From positions 1 to 44,481 of the forward strand of contig JAKAWY010000004.1 in NCBI GenBank assembly GCA_021816745.1: DNA of 44,481 nucleotides, written 5' to 3'. Below the pieces are notes generated by a model. The model saw only the letters and a program-made list of their open reading frames with translations. It did not search any database and was not told the DNA's origin. Source of the stretch: Thermoplasmata archaeon (lineage in GTDB: Archaea > Thermoplasmatota > Thermoplasmata > Thermoplasmatales > Thermoplasmataceae). The translations under genes and the position numbers were made by a program. Positions 17,291-26,910 of this stretch are shown one piece after another (positions within the stretch are counted from its first letter, which is position 1; the number at the start of each line of letters is the position of its first letter).

Positions 17291-17936
17291 TTGTAACACT
17301 TCCAGTATATATGGGCGTACTGAGCTTGATTGCAGGGTTTATCCTTATCTCCACAGTCTGCCTCAAGGCAGCGAACGTTGCCTCAGCGTAATTTACAGTA
17401 GTCTTTGTATGTCCCTTGGAAAATCCCCAGGAATCCTCTATTCCTGCCATCCTGAGTATAAGTTTTGCAACATCTCCGGTGGCCCTTCCTACTCCCTGTG
17501 GGGATGGCTTAAGTATAACAGTTACTGAACCTACATGTCCTGTAACTTCAAAGGGTAATGTGTGTGCCCTTCCGCAACCACATTCCCAGGATCCGCAGCC
17601 TCTTCTGATCTCAATGACATTGAGCTTTGCATTGTTTATGGCTTTTCTGATGGCGGGTGCTGCCTCCTTGGCTTTGCCCCTTCCCAGGCCGACGAAACCG
17701 TTTTCATTCCCAACGACGGCTGTGATAGAGTAATTCATTCTCCTTCCTGAGTCGGTCATTCTCTGTGCCCTTTCAATATAGACAACCTCATCTTTCAGAT
17801 CGGGCATTAAGAGGTCCACGATTTGATATTCCCTTAAGGGTAGCTTGGTTCTGAGTGCCTCTGACATTGTAGTGATCTTGCCAGATGACACAAGTTTTCC
17901 AAGCTCTGTTTTTGGAATCCAGTTTTCTCCTTCCAT
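17268..17936 (-). CDS. rps5: Ribosomal protein uS5
   Basis: This decoding-site protein of 222 residues has the dsRBD-like N-terminal part (RRMNYSITAVVGNENGFVG) and the C-terminal PSPQGVGRATGDVAKLIL motif typical of uS5. It starts one base after uL18. Confidence 0.95.
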   Translation of the reverse strand: MEGENWIPKTELGKLVSSGKITTMSEALRTKLPLREYQIVDLLMPDLKDEVVYIERAQRMTDSGRRMNYSITAVVGNENGFVGLGRGKAKEAAPAIRKAINNAKLNVIEIRRGCGSWECGCGRAHTLPFEVTGHVGSVTVILKPSPQGVGRATGDVAKLILRMAGIEDSWGFSKGHTKTTVNYAEATFAALRQTVEIRINPAIKLSTPIYTGSVTNASNSEN

Positions 17937-17937
17937 T

Positions 17938-18423
17938 TTACTTCACCTTTCCGTCTATGGCATTTTTAAGATTAGAGATGTCCAGTGGTGATTTAAGGTG
18001 CTTTCCCTCAATTCTCTCCTCTGAAGGATATATATCCTCAGATGCACTGATTTCCAATCCTCCATCTATGGCGCCTTTAATGGCACATGAAATTCTTCCA
18101 CCAGTTACGAGGTTGAACCTGCCTGTGTCCACCACCGCATATTCAACTCCTCTTGAAGATGCTAATTTTCCCAGGTAATATCCTGCGAGATACGCTACCT
18201 GAGAGTTGTTTCCTGTTACTCCAATTTCTTTTTTTAGTGTAGATGAATTGACAGTGGCAATTACCTTGTCTCCCTCCGGAGAATAGTCTGCTGCCTGTAC
18301 AACTATTCCTTTCCCGGTAGGCCTGATTATTATCCTGGTGGATTCAGACCTGAGAAGCTTTAGCCTCTTTCTGTAGTCTGTTACCCCTGACTTCTTTCTT
18401 TTCAATACTGTCGGTGTCTTCAT
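17938..18423 (-). CDS. rpl18: Ribosomal protein uL18
   Basis: This is a 5S-rRNA-binding protein. The start at 18423 (MKTPTVLKRK) is supported by GGTGA a few bases upstream; a longer frame from 18447 overlaps eL19 and lacks this. The 161 residues include LRSESTRIIIRPTGKGI, typical of the archaeal form. One base separates it from eL19. Confidence 0.94.
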   Translation of the reverse strand: MKTPTVLKRKKSGVTDYRKRLKLLRSESTRIIIRPTGKGIVVQAADYSPEGDKVIATVNSSTLKKEIGVTGNNSQVAYLAGYYLGKLASSRGVEYAVVDTGRFNLVTGGRISCAIKGAIDGGLEISASEDIYPSEERIEGKHLKSPLDISNLKNAIDGKVK

Positions 18424-18424
18424 T

Positions 18425-18874
18425 TTATTCACCAAGTACCCCTGCAATCTTGAGCTGCGATCTTAGCTGAGCTCTTGATTTTATGGTTCCGCCTTTGATG
18501 ATCCTGTAATATTTCCTGTAAGCTTTCTGATCGATCTTTCCCTCGTTCCTGAGAGTCGTGAGTTCATCCCTGAGAGCCCTGATGGTTTTGATCCATCTTC
18601 TCTTCCTGGGGAATCTTGTATTTCTTGTTCCCTTTACGGATCCGGGACCTCTTCTTCTTTCCTTGGAAAGCTGCTTGATCCTCTTTTTCAGCCTGGCATT
18701 TGAGTTTCCTTTCTTCTGCTTGACCTGGATCACATTCCTCTCCATGAGATTCCTTACGTCCTCCCTGGTGGCTGCGTCCCTGATCATTTCAAGACTGTTG
18801 GTGTCAATCCAGATCCTGGATATGCCTGACTTGTACTCATCTGCCGCTATTCTCTTCGCGGTTTCAATTCTCAT
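18425..18874 (-). CDS. rpl19e: Ribosomal protein eL19
   Basis: This basic 149-residue protein has RIWIDTNSLEMI near the N-terminus, the GPGSVKGTRNTRFPRKRRWI segment and a long C-terminal helix, as in archaeal and eukaryotic eL19. It is absent from bacteria. It overlaps eL32 by one base. Confidence 0.95.
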   Translation of the reverse strand: MRIETAKRIAADEYKSGISRIWIDTNSLEMIRDAATREDVRNLMERNVIQVKQKKGNSNARLKKRIKQLSKERRRGPGSVKGTRNTRFPRKRRWIKTIRALRDELTTLRNEGKIDQKAYRKYYRIIKGGTIKSRAQLRSQLKIAGVLGE

Positions 18875-19281
18875 CAGCTCACCGTCCTGTTCAGGACCCT
18901 GATTCCAAGCCTGTCAGCTTCCGCTTCCAGATCAATTCTCTTCTTCCTGCCCACAGTGGATGCTATCCTGCATGCCTGCGTCTTTGGATCCACTGCTGCA
19001 ATCTCCTTCACATTATGGACAAGTACTTCCCTGAAACCTGAAGGGTGCATTCCCCTTACCAGTACAGGTCCTCTGTATCCGGCGTCTACAACCGGAGGCC
19101 TTCTTGCGAGATGTTCCCTGAGCTTTGAGTGTTTGCCTCTTGGCTTCCTCCATTCCTCTCCGAACTTCTTGTACCTGAACCACTCCTGCCTTCTGAACTG
19201 AACTCTCTTTCTTGATAGTTTGTTCTTTATTTTCAGGAGTCTTTTCTCTTCCTTTCCCAGATATGGCTTTATGGTGTTCAT
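18874..19281 (-). CDS. rpl32e: Ribosomal protein eL32
   Basis: The protein has the eL32 core pattern: [21 protein letters not shown], then a [16 protein letters not shown] segment near the middle. At 135 residues it lacks the long N-terminal extension that halophiles carry. It overlaps uL6 by four bases. Confidence 0.94.
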   Translation of the reverse strand: MNTIKPYLGKEEKRLLKIKNKLSRKRVQFRRQEWFRYKKFGEEWRKPRGKHSKLREHLARRPPVVDAGYRGPVLVRGMHPSGFREVLVHNVKEIAAVDPKTQACRIASTVGRKKRIDLEAEADRLGIRVLNRTVS

Positions 19282-19823
19282 GCTTCCTCACTTTCCACTT
19301 CAACGGGGAATATGCCATCCTGGAAGATCCTGAGATCAAATCCCTTGATTTTTGTGGATCTCTCAATATTGGCACATGTCTCCCCGATATGTCTCTTGTC
19401 TATGCCTGTCAATGTAAGTCTGTCCCCTTTTATGGCGACTTTTGTCTCTCCCACTATGACTGCCTCTCTCTGGCTCCTTTCTCCAAGGAAATTCTCCACC
19501 ACTACTTTTCCGCCTTTCACTGAAACCCTTGTGGGGAAATGCGTATAGTCCACTTTCATGGCATAGGTGAATCCTTCCTGTACGCCTTTAATGCAGTTCT
19601 TCAGTTCTGAAGTCCATGTTCCTGTGATACCCTTTGTGTAACGGTTATCTTTCGAAACGCTGATGTGTATTGCTTTTCCATCATACTGGACTGAAACGTA
19701 GTTGTCCAGAAGCGTCCTGCTGGTAACTCCAAGCTTTCCCTTGAAGGTGAAGGTTCCCTGGGAAACTTCCAGCGATACCCCTTTAGGGATCTCAATTGTT
19801 TCTTTTTCTTCCCATTTTATCAT
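19278..19823 (-). CDS. rpl6: Ribosomal protein uL6
   Basis: This two-domain uL6 of 181 residues lies near the GTPase centre. The frame opens at a TTG (19865), but the ATG at 19823 ([10 protein letters not shown]) has a GAGGTG ribosome binding site (gaggtgaaaaaa) just before it. It gives the family length. Confidence 0.94.
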   Translation of the reverse strand: MIKWEEKETIEIPKGVSLEVSQGTFTFKGKLGVTSRTLLDNYVSVQYDGKAIHISVSKDNRYTKGITGTWTSELKNCIKGVQEGFTYAMKVDYTHFPTRVSVKGGKVVVENFLGERSQREAVIVGETKVAIKGDRLTLTGIDKRHIGETCANIERSTKIKGFDLRIFQDGIFPVEVESEEA

Positions 19824-19833
19824 TTTTTTCACC

Positions 19834-20223
19834 TCAATATATGTAAGCCAGCAATTTACCGCCAAGCCCTAGTTTCCTTGCCTCTACATGACTCATGATT
19901 CCTTTTGTGGTAGTCACAATAAGGATTCCGAAATCCTGCGCGGGAAGGAACCTGGATTCGAACCTGTCGAGATTGACCTTCTTTACTGCGAACCTTGGTT
20001 TTATTATTCCGCAGTTGTTGATGGTGGTATTCAGGCTTATCCTGAATTTTCCGCCCTTGCCATCCTCGATTACCTCGAAGCTTTTCAGGTAGTTGTATTC
20101 CTGCATTACCTTTAGCACCTTTCCGATCATCCTGGCAGCCGGGCCAATGACGATCTCGCTCTGACCTATGTTCGATGCATTCTTTATGGATACTATGATA
20201 TCATTCAAAGGATCGTGTCTCAT
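19834..20223 (-). CDS. rps8: Ribosomal protein uS8
   Basis: This 129-residue uS8 starts MRHDPLNDIIVSIKNA and ends with the ILIVTTTKGIMSH element of the C-terminal domain. It lies between uS14 and uL6, as in the spc block. Confidence 0.95.
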   Translation of the reverse strand: MRHDPLNDIIVSIKNASNIGQSEIVIGPAARMIGKVLKVMQEYNYLKSFEVIEDGKGGKFRISLNTTINNCGIIKPRFAVKKVNLDRFESRFLPAQDFGILIVTTTKGIMSHVEARKLGLGGKLLAYIY

Positions 20224-20231
20224 TTAACCAC

Positions 20232-20393
20232 CTAACTATATTTCTTGAAGCCTATGGCTGGTGCTGTCTCCCTAAAGCACTGCCTGCACATCCTTATACC
20301 GTATCTTCTTACCATGCCCCTCTTCCTTCCGCATCTGACGCATCCTATTGTCCTTCCGAAGTTTTTCTTGGGCCTGAGCACTATGTTTGTCAT
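20232..20393 (-). CDS. rps14: Ribosomal protein uS14 (zinc-binding form)
   Basis: Translation of the gap between uL5 and uS8 gives 53 residues with a C4 zinc site, CVRCGRKRG and CRQCFRE, ending IGFKKYS. This is the archaeal zinc-binding uS14. Its ATG overlaps the uL5 stop codon by one base. Confidence 0.95.
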   Translation of the reverse strand: MTNIVLRPKKNFGRTIGCVRCGRKRGMVRRYGIRMCRQCFRETAPAIGFKKYS

Positions 20394-20947
20394 TAGTTAA
20401 CAACCTCCACCTTGTAGTTTGCCTTCAGGAACTCCAGTGTGTCATCTTTCTTGATTATGAGTCTGCTGGGGAGGGATTCCTGCTTAATTTTACGTCTTGC
20501 GTTCCTGTATCCCCCCTTTCTCTTCAGGATAATGGCCACATCCATTCCGAATATTCCGATTTCCGGGTCATATTTCATTCCCTTGAATTCTGTGTAATCT
20601 GATACCCCGAAGTATGCATTTCCCTGTTTGTCCACTGAATATGAAGGGAACTTGTACATCTTGGCATAAAATGCCTTATCCAGGAAAGTGGATGCATCTT
20701 CATCCCTAAGGGTCACTTTTGCACCAATGGTTAGCCCCTTCCTGACGTTGAATTCCCTGTAAGTCTTCTTTGATACTGTGAGCACTGGCTTGTGTCCAGT
20801 GAGCATTTCAAGCACTTTTACTGCCTTGTTCAATCTTTCGCCTGCCTGTCCCACTCCAATGTTGATTACGACCTTGTCCAGGATGATTTCCTGCATGGGA
20901 TTCAATGGTTTGGCTGGTTCTGCTTTCTGTGCTTTCTTTCGCGGCAT
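20393..20947 (-). CDS. rpl5: Ribosomal protein uL5
   Basis: This 5S-rRNA-binding uL5 of 184 residues has [15 protein letters not shown] and [18 protein letters not shown], both typical. A short Lys/Ala-rich N-terminus precedes the fold. It overlaps the stop of eS4 by one base. Confidence 0.95.
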   Translation of the reverse strand: MPRKKAQKAEPAKPLNPMQEIILDKVVINIGVGQAGERLNKAVKVLEMLTGHKPVLTVSKKTYREFNVRKGLTIGAKVTLRDEDASTFLDKAFYAKMYKFPSYSVDKQGNAYFGVSDYTEFKGMKYDPEIGIFGMDVAIILKRKGGYRNARRKIKQESLPSRLIIKKDDTLEFLKANYKVEVVN

Positions 20948-21654
20948 CAGTTTCTGCCTCCTTTAACTTCTGAGAAGTTTAATGACATATTTCCTATGGG
21001 AAACACGTACTCCTCCACAGTTGCGAATCCTTCCTCGGTATGAACCAGGTTTGATGCTGATGATCTGCTTACCTCAACATCCTTCACTAAGGCCAGTGAA
21101 CCAACGTGGTTACCTCCAGTAAGGAATACCTTCATGCCTTCCGTGAGCTTTGTCACGTTCTTGACTGAATTTTTCTCAAGGTCAAAAAGTGCAACGTCGC
21201 CTGTCTCCATTTGCATGTCGGATATCTTGTTGAATCCGTCATGGAAGACCAGCATGGTCTTGCCGCCCTTTATGCTTACCTTGTTCACTAATTTCCTAGG
21301 CTTGAGTTTGCTGCCTTCCTCGGTTTCTTCCACCGGGATGAGCCTGCCAAGCTTGTCGTATATGATCCTGTAGTGTTTCTTTACGGATGGGATAGATACC
21401 ACATCCATGAAACCCACTCCCCTGCGTTTTTGCTTCACTACTTTCCCATCGAGCCTGATTTGGCCCATGGTCAGTATTCTTGAAATTTCCCTCTCTTTGT
21501 CTCCCACTCCAAGGTAATCCCTGAGCAGGTGCATTAATGGAAGTGACTGATCCTTCCTGTGCCCTCCGGGAATGGCTGATACTCCCCAGAAATATTCCTT
21601 CCTGGGTACCTTTACCACTCTTGGAAGCATGTGCCTCTTACTCTTTGTTATCAT
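20947..21654 (-). CDS. rps4e: Ribosomal protein eS4
   Basis: Archaeal/eukaryotic eS4 has an S4 RNA-binding domain (LLRDYLGVGDKEREISRIL, GQIRLDGKVV) followed by a KOW-like and a C-terminal domain. It has 235 residues. The N-terminus (HMLPRVVKV) is a little shorter and less basic than usual. It overlaps uL24 by 17 bases. Confidence 0.94.
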   Translation of the reverse strand: MITKSKRHMLPRVVKVPRKEYFWGVSAIPGGHRKDQSLPLMHLLRDYLGVGDKEREISRILTMGQIRLDGKVVKQKRRGVGFMDVVSIPSVKKHYRIIYDKLGRLIPVEETEEGSKLKPRKLVNKVSIKGGKTMLVFHDGFNKISDMQMETGDVALFDLEKNSVKNVTKLTEGMKVFLTGGNHVGSLALVKDVEVSRSSASNLVHTEEGFATVEEYVFPIGNMSLNFSEVKGGRN

Positions 21655-22147
21655 TCTGTTCCTCCTCGTCTATGGTTTCTTCTGATTCTTCGTTCTCTTC
21701 ATCCATGGAAGCACCGGATTCCTCCTGGTACTCTTCGCTGGTTTCTTCCTCGGTGGACTGCTCCTCTGCCTCAACCTCTTCTACCGGCTCAGGTGTTGGT
21801 TCAACCATGGTTTCCTTTATGTCTTCCTCAGATAGCTGAATATTCTTGCTGGCTGCCATGTTCTTCAGCATTTCCTCTCTTCCTGGAATTGTAAGATCTA
21901 ATTTTGTAATAACCACCTTTTCTGGTGCTATGGGGAATGCTTTCTCCTTTCCGTCTGATTTTGCGATGTTGATACCATCTATGACCACCATGCCATGCCT
22001 GTGATCCACGGAGGCCACTTTTCCCCCTTCTTCTTTTCTGTTACCTTTCACTATCTTTACCATATCGCCTCTTGATATGGGGAAATGCCTTATTCCCAGC
22101 TTTTTCCTAAGATCCTTTGAAAGTGTTACCTTAATCTTGTTCATCAT
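21638..22147 (-). CDS. rpl24: Ribosomal protein uL24 with acidic tail
   Basis: Residues 1 to about 90 are a normal uL24 with a KOW motif (RGDMVKIVKGNRKEEGGKV), an early assembly protein near the exit tunnel. From about residue 100 to 169 the chain becomes a strongly acidic tail of Glu, Asp, Ser, Thr and Gln with almost no hydrophobic residues. This looks disordered and is not part of the common family. The tail is in frame and overlaps the eS4 start, so it is not a frameshift artefact of the end. Confidence 0.93.
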   Translation of the reverse strand: MMNKIKVTLSKDLRKKLGIRHFPISRGDMVKIVKGNRKEEGGKVASVDHRHGMVVIDGINIAKSDGKEKAFPIAPEKVVITKLDLTIPGREEMLKNMAASKNIQLSEEDIKETMVEPTPEPVEEVEAEEQSTEEETSEEYQEESGASMDEENEESEETIDEEEQNDNKE

Positions 22148-22157
22148 GGTTTATCAC

Positions 22158-22556
22158 CTAAACGATGGTGGATGCTATGGCAGCAATCCTTGGCCATCTT
22201 TCAGCGGCTTCCCTGGCCACTGGCCCCTTTATCTCTGATCCTCTGACCTCTCCTTCCGGGGTTACGAGCACTGCTGCATTCTCCTCGAAGGAAATGAGGG
22301 TACCGTCTGCCCTCCTGTATGGTCTTCTCTGCCTGATTACCACTGCATACACGACCTTGGCCCTCATTTCAGGGCCGCCCTTCTTGACACTGGCAATGAA
22401 CATATCGCCGACGCCTGCAGCAGGATTTCTCCTGGCTACGCCGTGATAGGCCTTGACATCAATAAGGCTGATCATCTTTGCTCCGCTGTTGTCTGCGCAT
22501 GGTATCAGGGCACCCAATGGGAGTCCTCTGCTCTGTCTTCCTGCTATTCCCTTCAT
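22158..22556 (-). CDS. rpl14: Ribosomal protein uL14
   Basis: This is the 132-residue uL14 (ALIPCADNSGAKMI, then RRADGTLISFEENAAVL). The frame is open to 22610 inside uS17, but the ATG at 22556 has GAAGGTG shortly before it. It overlaps the uS17 stop as ATGA. Confidence 0.95.
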   Translation of the reverse strand: MKGIAGRQSRGLPLGALIPCADNSGAKMISLIDVKAYHGVARRNPAAGVGDMFIASVKKGGPEMRAKVVYAVVIRQRRPYRRADGTLISFEENAAVLVTPEGEVRGSEIKGPVAREAAERWPRIAAIASTIV

Positions 22557-22879
22557 TTCTGCACCTTCCCAATGATGACGTGTGATACTGTCTTTGAGAG
22601 TTTTCTGCATTCTACGATGAAAACGTCTTCACCATCTTCCACTTCTATACATCCAGGAAGATGCACGTGGTACTTCGATATACTCTTGGTATATCTTTCA
22701 TACTTCTTGTTGAATCTCCTGAATTCTCTCTGCACTACTGCACTGTTAACCATTCCTGTGGACACAACCTTTACTCTCTGCATCCTTCCCCTGACTGCGA
22801 GGCCAGCGTGGAATGGGCATTTTTTGTCCTGGCATTCCTTTTCCGGTACTGGTATGTCAAATCCAATGTTAATAACCAA
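22553..22879 (-). CDS. rps17: Ribosomal protein uS17
   Basis: This 108-residue uS17 carries an OB fold and the archaeal N-terminus with PVPEKECQDKKCPFH. No ATG or GTG precedes the conserved part. A TTG at 22879 is preceded by GAGGGTGA at correct spacing, so a TTG start is well supported. It directly follows the Rpp29 stop codon. Confidence 0.94.
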   Translation of the reverse strand: MVINIGFDIPVPEKECQDKKCPFHAGLAVRGRMQRVKVVSTGMVNSAVVQREFRRFNKKYERYTKSISKYHVHLPGCIEVEDGEDVFIVECRKLSKTVSHVIIGKVQK

Positions 22880-23167
22880 TTAATTCACCCTCTTCATGTT
22901 CTTAATTATCCTTTCAGCTTCCTTGAGTCTGTTCTCAGGCTTTAAACATATATTCCTGCCGTGTACCCTGAATTCACCGGAACTGGTAGCAATAGAGAAA
23001 GTGCAGCATTTTTTAGGTACATTAAGTTCCCTGCTGCCTGTCCTGACCAGAAACATGTTCCTGGTTTCCCCTACCACTATTCCATTCATGCCCTTTAGTT
23101 CAGGCATGGTGGAATTCAACACCGTAATTTTTGTTCCCAGATATTCAGCGCCCACGAGTTCTATCAT
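22880..23167 (-). CDS. rnp1: RNase P protein component 1 (Rpp29/Pop4)
   Basis: This 95-residue archaeal Rpp29 has GMNGIVVGETRNMFLV as its Sm-like core. It works with Rpp21 in RNase P, which trims the 5' ends of tRNA precursors. The position between aIF1 and uS17 is conserved in archaea. Confidence 0.92.
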   Translation of the reverse strand: MIELVGAEYLGTKITVLNSTMPELKGMNGIVVGETRNMFLVRTGSRELNVPKKCCTFSIATSSGEFRVHGRNICLKPENRLKEAERIIKNMKRVN

Positions 23168-23469
23168 CAGCCCACAACCTCTGTCTTGAAACCCATATCT
23201 TCCAGATATTTCCTCACAGTATCCCTGTGGTCGCCCTGAAGCTCTATGGTTTTGCCGTCTTTTACTGTTCCGCCTGAGGCAACCTTCTTCTTCAGCAGCT
23301 TCGCTATGTCGTCCACATTCTCCAGCTTGGGGTCAATCCCCTCAATTATGGTTACGTTCTTTCCGTACCTTCTCTTGTCCACGGTAATTTTCACTGCCTG
23401 TGTATCTCTGGTGAATCCGTCCCATGGCTGGAGTTCCTTTGGAATACCTGTGAAATTCTTATCCTTCAT
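23167..23469 (-). CDS. Translation initiation factor aIF1 (SUI1)
   Basis: This 100-residue SUI1 family protein has VDKRRYGKNVTIIEGID and the VASGGTVKDGKTIELQGDH core. It monitors start-codon selection on the small subunit. It overlaps uL29 by four bases and Rpp29 by one. Confidence 0.94.
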   Translation of the reverse strand: MKDKNFTGIPKELQPWDGFTRDTQAVKITVDKRRYGKNVTIIEGIDPKLENVDDIAKLLKKKVASGGTVKDGKTIELQGDHRDTVRKYLEDMGFKTEVVG

Positions 23470-23672
23470 TTTTTTGTTTCCTCCAAGTGGTTAACAAACT
23501 CAATCCTTGCAATCTGTCTTCTTAAGGATTTGATAAGCCCGGGGTTGAGTGGTGCTCCTCCCATGGCTACGCTTGCTCTCTGTTTCAACAGCGATTCCTG
23601 AAGTTCCTTCATCTTCTCCTCTCTTTCTTCCTTATTCATGCTTATCAGTGACTTCGCTCTGAGCTCCGACAT
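23466..23672 (-). CDS. rpl29: Ribosomal protein uL29
   Basis: This short helical 68-residue protein with [18 protein letters not shown] lies near the polypeptide exit. Its start is inside the end of uS3, an unusually long overlap of 41 bases. Confidence 0.93.
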   Translation of the reverse strand: MSELRAKSLISMNKEEREEKMKELQESLLKQRASVAMGGAPLNPGLIKSLRRQIARIEFVNHLEETKK

Positions 23673-24288
23673 CTGAAATCACCCCCTTTTTCAGGTTTTC
23701 CTTCCTGACAATGATATCATCAGGAAGCCTGTATTCCTTGTTAAGAAGCCTTACTGTAACGCCAATGACGCCCAGCTTAAGCTTTGCAACTGAATAGCCA
23801 TACCCAATTCCGGATCTTGCTGGTTCTCCAGAATATTTTATGGAACCATAGAAAAACTTCTGGGATCTTGCCCTCTCTCCAGAGATCTTTCCGCCGATCT
23901 TGATCATTACTCCCCTGGCGTCGCTTTCAATGATTCTCCTGAGTGCAGTGTTGCCTGCTTTTCTGTAGGCCCATCCCTTTTCCAGAGACATTGCAATCTT
24001 CTTGGATATAATCTGCGGATTCAGGTCAGGGTTCTTTACCTCCATAACCTCAATTCTGGGTGCCTCTATCTGGAATCTTCTTCTCAGGGTTTCTTCAATT
24101 TCCTGGACCTTTGAACCTCTCCTTCCTATGACAAGACCGGGCTTGTTGACAACCAGCCTGATGGAGGTATCCATGAGGTTTCTCTTCATTTCCATACCGC
24201 CAAATCCGGCACTGTCGGTTTCCTTCTTGATGTATTCCGTCACCAGGAGCCTCTTGATATTCTCGTTTATGAATTTTCTCTCCTTCAC
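23632..24288 (-). CDS. rps3: Ribosomal protein uS3
   Basis: This 218-residue protein has a KH domain ([20 protein letters not shown]) and the C-terminal [16 protein letters not shown] part. The start codon is GTG at 24288, with GGAGGTTGAGGAAGA just before it. It overlaps the uL22 stop by four bases. The C-terminal tail is short compared with many archaeal uS3. Confidence 0.94.
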   Translation of the reverse strand: MKERKFINENIKRLLVTEYIKKETDSAGFGGMEMKRNLMDTSIRLVVNKPGLVIGRRGSKVQEIEETLRRRFQIEAPRIEVMEVKNPDLNPQIISKKIAMSLEKGWAYRKAGNTALRRIIESDARGVMIKIGGKISGERARSQKFFYGSIKYSGEPARSGIGYGYSVAKLKLGVIGVTVRLLNKEYRLPDDIIVRKENLKKGVISDVGAQSEVTDKHE

Positions 24289-24737
24289 TCTTCCTCAACC
24301 TCCTTAACTACCACTGACAGGTTTACCATATCCCTGTTATTGGCCCCTGATCTTCCATAGGCCTTTGGTGTATATCTCTTGAGCATTACTCCCTTATCTG
24401 CAGTGATGTGTACGATCCTGAGGGAATCAGTGTTGAGACCTTTGAATTCTGCGTTAGATTCTACGTTCTCAAGCAGCTGCAGGAAACTCTTGCATGCCTT
24501 TACCGGGTATCTTCCCGGTCCTGCTCCTCTCCTGTGTGAAACAGAGTCAAGGTACCTGAAGTATTTTATGGGCCTTTCCTTTTTAAGCACAAGATTCAGG
24601 AAGTCCACTGCGTCAGACAGCAGCAATCCCCTTAGGTTATGCGCCACATTCACAGAGTCCTTCACCGAAATGTTACAGTTCTTCTTCAGAGCAATAGCGG
24701 ATTTTTCTGGTATTTCTTCTATTGAATATCCTTTCAT
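24285..24737 (-). CDS. rpl22: Ribosomal protein uL22
   Basis: This 150-residue protein lines the exit tunnel. [19 protein letters not shown] and the C-terminal beta-hairpin region [15 protein letters not shown] are typical of archaeal uL22. Confidence 0.95.
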   Translation of the reverse strand: MKGYSIEEIPEKSAIALKKNCNISVKDSVNVAHNLRGLLLSDAVDFLNLVLKKERPIKYFRYLDSVSHRRGAGPGRYPVKACKSFLQLLENVESNAEFKGLNTDSLRIVHITADKGVMLKRYTPKAYGRSGANNRDMVNLSVVVKEVEEE

Positions 24738-24743
24738 TTTACA

Positions 24744-25199
24744 TCACTTCAGAGGCATGAACTTAGACGATCTTGTTGCTCCGACTCCAGGACCTGAATG
24801 TTTAACAGATTTCCTTGTCTGTGCAAACTCGCCGAGATAATGTCCAATCATCTCAGGCTTGATCTCGAACTTTACATATTCCTTCCCGTTGTGAACCTGT
24901 ACAATCCTTCCAACGAATTTCGGGACTATTACCATATCCCTGATATGGGTCTTGAGTTCCTTTGTAGTCCTGCTGAGTCTTCTCAGAAGAATCTTCTGAT
25001 CCGGTCCCATTTCTCTCTTCAAGCTTCTCCTTGCCCTGGATGGCAGAACCTTGAGAAGTTCCGCGTTGTCCAGCTTCTGAAGTTCTTCCAGGGTAAGTCC
25101 CCTGAACTTGAACTCTTTGGATCTGCCCAGTGCTACTTTCTGTGACTTTCTTGATCTTCTTCTTATGGATTTTGCAGATGCCTGCCTATTCGTTGTCAT
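24744..25199 (-). CDS. rps19: Ribosomal protein uS19
   Basis: This 151-residue protein has [20 protein letters not shown] and the end [14 protein letters not shown], typical of archaeal uS19. The basic N-terminal extension (residues 1-35) is normal for archaea. ATGA overlap with uL2. Confidence 0.95.
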   Translation of the reverse strand: MTTNRQASAKSIRRRSRKSQKVALGRSKEFKFRGLTLEELQKLDNAELLKVLPSRARRSLKREMGPDQKILLRRLSRTTKELKTHIRDMVIVPKFVGRIVQVHNGKEYVKFEIKPEMIGHYLGEFAQTRKSVKHSGPGVGATRSSKFMPLK

Positions 25200-25891
25200 T
25201 TAACCTTCCTCCTCTGTGGTGAAAGACGTCCAACCTTCCTTCCTGGTGGTGTACCCCTTCCAACTGTGCTGGCTCTTCCAACATGCTGGTGGTTTCCTCC
25301 TCCATGCGGATGGTTGATGGCATTCATGGCAACTCCCCTGACTGAGTAGGGTGCCTTTGCCTTGCTCTGGTAATAGTGAATCCTTCTTCCTGCCTTTAAT
25401 ATGGGAATGTCCTTTGCTCCTGCTCCCGCGACATATCCCACTGTGGCCCTGCACTGTGGGTGCATTGATTTTATTGTGCCGGATGGAAGCTTGACTGATA
25501 CCATCTCTCCATGACTGATGACCTGTGCTGACGAACCTGCAGTCCTGCAAAGCTTGCCACCGTCACCGGGCATAGTTTCGATGTTGTACACGAGGGAACC
25601 GTCTGGTATGAAACCAAGAAATGTGGAATCACCTGTCTTGACACTTTCGCCTCTTCCCACTGTTATCTTCTGATCTACAAATGCACCGTTGAATGCAATC
25701 TGGTAATCTTTCCTGCCATTCTCCCCTGCAAGTACCAGGACTGGTCCTGTTCTGCCGGGTGCATGAATTATGTCCCTGATTGTATATGTGCCGTCTGCTG
25801 GTATTCTCATAGGGGCCACATGCCTGTGGCTTGGACTCCTGTATACGAGCCCTCCTTTTCCCCTTCTCTGCGGAATTATACGCTTACCCAT
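25196..25891 (-). CDS. rpl2: Ribosomal protein uL2
   Basis: This 231-residue protein is required for peptidyl transfer and subunit association. It has [17 protein letters not shown] with the conserved histidines, and a basic C-terminus. A gap of ten bases separates it from uL23. Confidence 0.96.
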   Translation of the reverse strand: MGKRIIPQRRGKGGLVYRSPSHRHVAPMRIPADGTYTIRDIIHAPGRTGPVLVLAGENGRKDYQIAFNGAFVDQKITVGRGESVKTGDSTFLGFIPDGSLVYNIETMPGDGGKLCRTAGSSAQVISHGEMVSVKLPSGTIKSMHPQCRATVGYVAGAGAKDIPILKAGRRIHYYQSKAKAPYSVRGVAMNAINHPHGGGNHQHVGRASTVGRGTPPGRKVGRLSPQRRKVK

Positions 25892-25901
25892 TTAATGCAC
25901 C

Positions 25902-26150
25902 TCAATAAATTCCTATTCTCTCTCCGATCTCCTCGGCGTTGTACTTCTCGTTCAGCTTGACTATGGCTTTCTTGCCATGCTTGGTGATGAGTATATTGAC
26001 TCTCTCCACTTTCACGTCAAACCTTCTTTCCACTTCTAGGGCAACCTTGTCCCTGGTTGCCTCTTTTCTCACTATGAATGTCAGTTTGTTCTCCTTCTGG
26101 CCGTTGATCATGGTTTTTTCTGTGGCCACAGGTGAAATAATATAATCCAT
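25902..26150 (-). CDS. rpl23: Ribosomal protein uL23
   Basis: This short 82-residue archaeal uL23 begins IISPVATEKTM and includes VEVERVNILITKHGKKAIVKL-like elements. It is the docking site for SRP at the exit tunnel. Its start overlaps the stop of uL4 by one base. Confidence 0.95.
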   Translation of the reverse strand: MDYIISPVATEKTMINGQKENKLTFIVRKEATRDKVALEVERRFDVKVERVNILITKHGKKAIVKLNEKYNAEEIGERIGIY

Positions 26151-26908
26151 TACTGCTCAACTCCTATTTTCTTTATGGCTGATTCTGTGAAAATTACCAA
26201 TCTTCCGCCAACTCCACCGGGAGCAAGCTTCGAGATTGAAATATTGCCAGAGTAAGCGATGTCAATACCAGGGAAACCTTTGAATGCCCTCATCTGTGCT
26301 GGATTCTCAGTCACTATGAGGATACTTTTTGGAGTTCTGTATCTCCTGTTCCTCATTTTTCCCCTTCCAGCCCTGATCTTGGTTTTTTCCTTTGATCTCT
26401 CAATATCGGACCATACTCCAAGAGACTGAAGAACCTCCATGGCATCCTTTGATTTGATTATGCTGTCCAGTCCATCTTCCACCACTATGGGGAAAGACAG
26501 ATCTTCCCTGAACTGGTGTCCCCTGATCTTAACTGCCTCAGGATCTGCTGTCATGGCCAGTGCTGTATTCCATGCCATGGCCTTCTCTTTCTTGTTTATT
26601 TTCAGTGTAAGGACCTTGGTGGATCTTGGTGAATGTGCACTTCTTCCGCCCTTGGTGCTGGCATGTTCAATTGCCCTTGATGATCCAGCTACCCTGGACA
26701 TCCTGGCAATACCCATACCTGGGCCTGAAGTGGATCCTACTCTCCTGGTACCTGCCAATGGGGATGAGCCGTATGGCCTTCTGTTGGAAAGTGATACCAC
26801 CCTGAATGCTTTCTTGAGCAGGTCATCTCTTAGTGGAGAATTGAATATTTCTGGTACTTCAATCTCCCCTCTGTTTTCTCCCTTGGTAGAATAAATTTGA
26901 GTTTTCAT
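26150..26908 (-). CDS. rpl4: Ribosomal protein uL4
   Basis: This 252-residue protein has a long internal basic loop (GPGMGIARMSRVAGSSRAIE), with the globular part conserved at the C-terminus. The loop reaches into the exit tunnel. In bacteria uL4 represses this operon; nothing here shows that in archaea. Confidence 0.95.
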   Translation of the reverse strand: MKTQIYSTKGENRGEIEVPEIFNSPLRDDLLKKAFRVVSLSNRRPYGSSPLAGTRRVGSTSGPGMGIARMSRVAGSSRAIEHASTKGGRSAHSPRSTKVLTLKINKKEKAMAWNTALAMTADPEAVKIRGHQFREDLSFPIVVEDGLDSIIKSKDAMEVLQSLGVWSDIERSKEKTKIRAGRGKMRNRRYRTPKSILIVTENPAQMRAFKGFPGIDIAYSGNISISKLAPGGVGGRLVIFTESAIKKIGVEQ

Positions 26909-26910
26909 TT

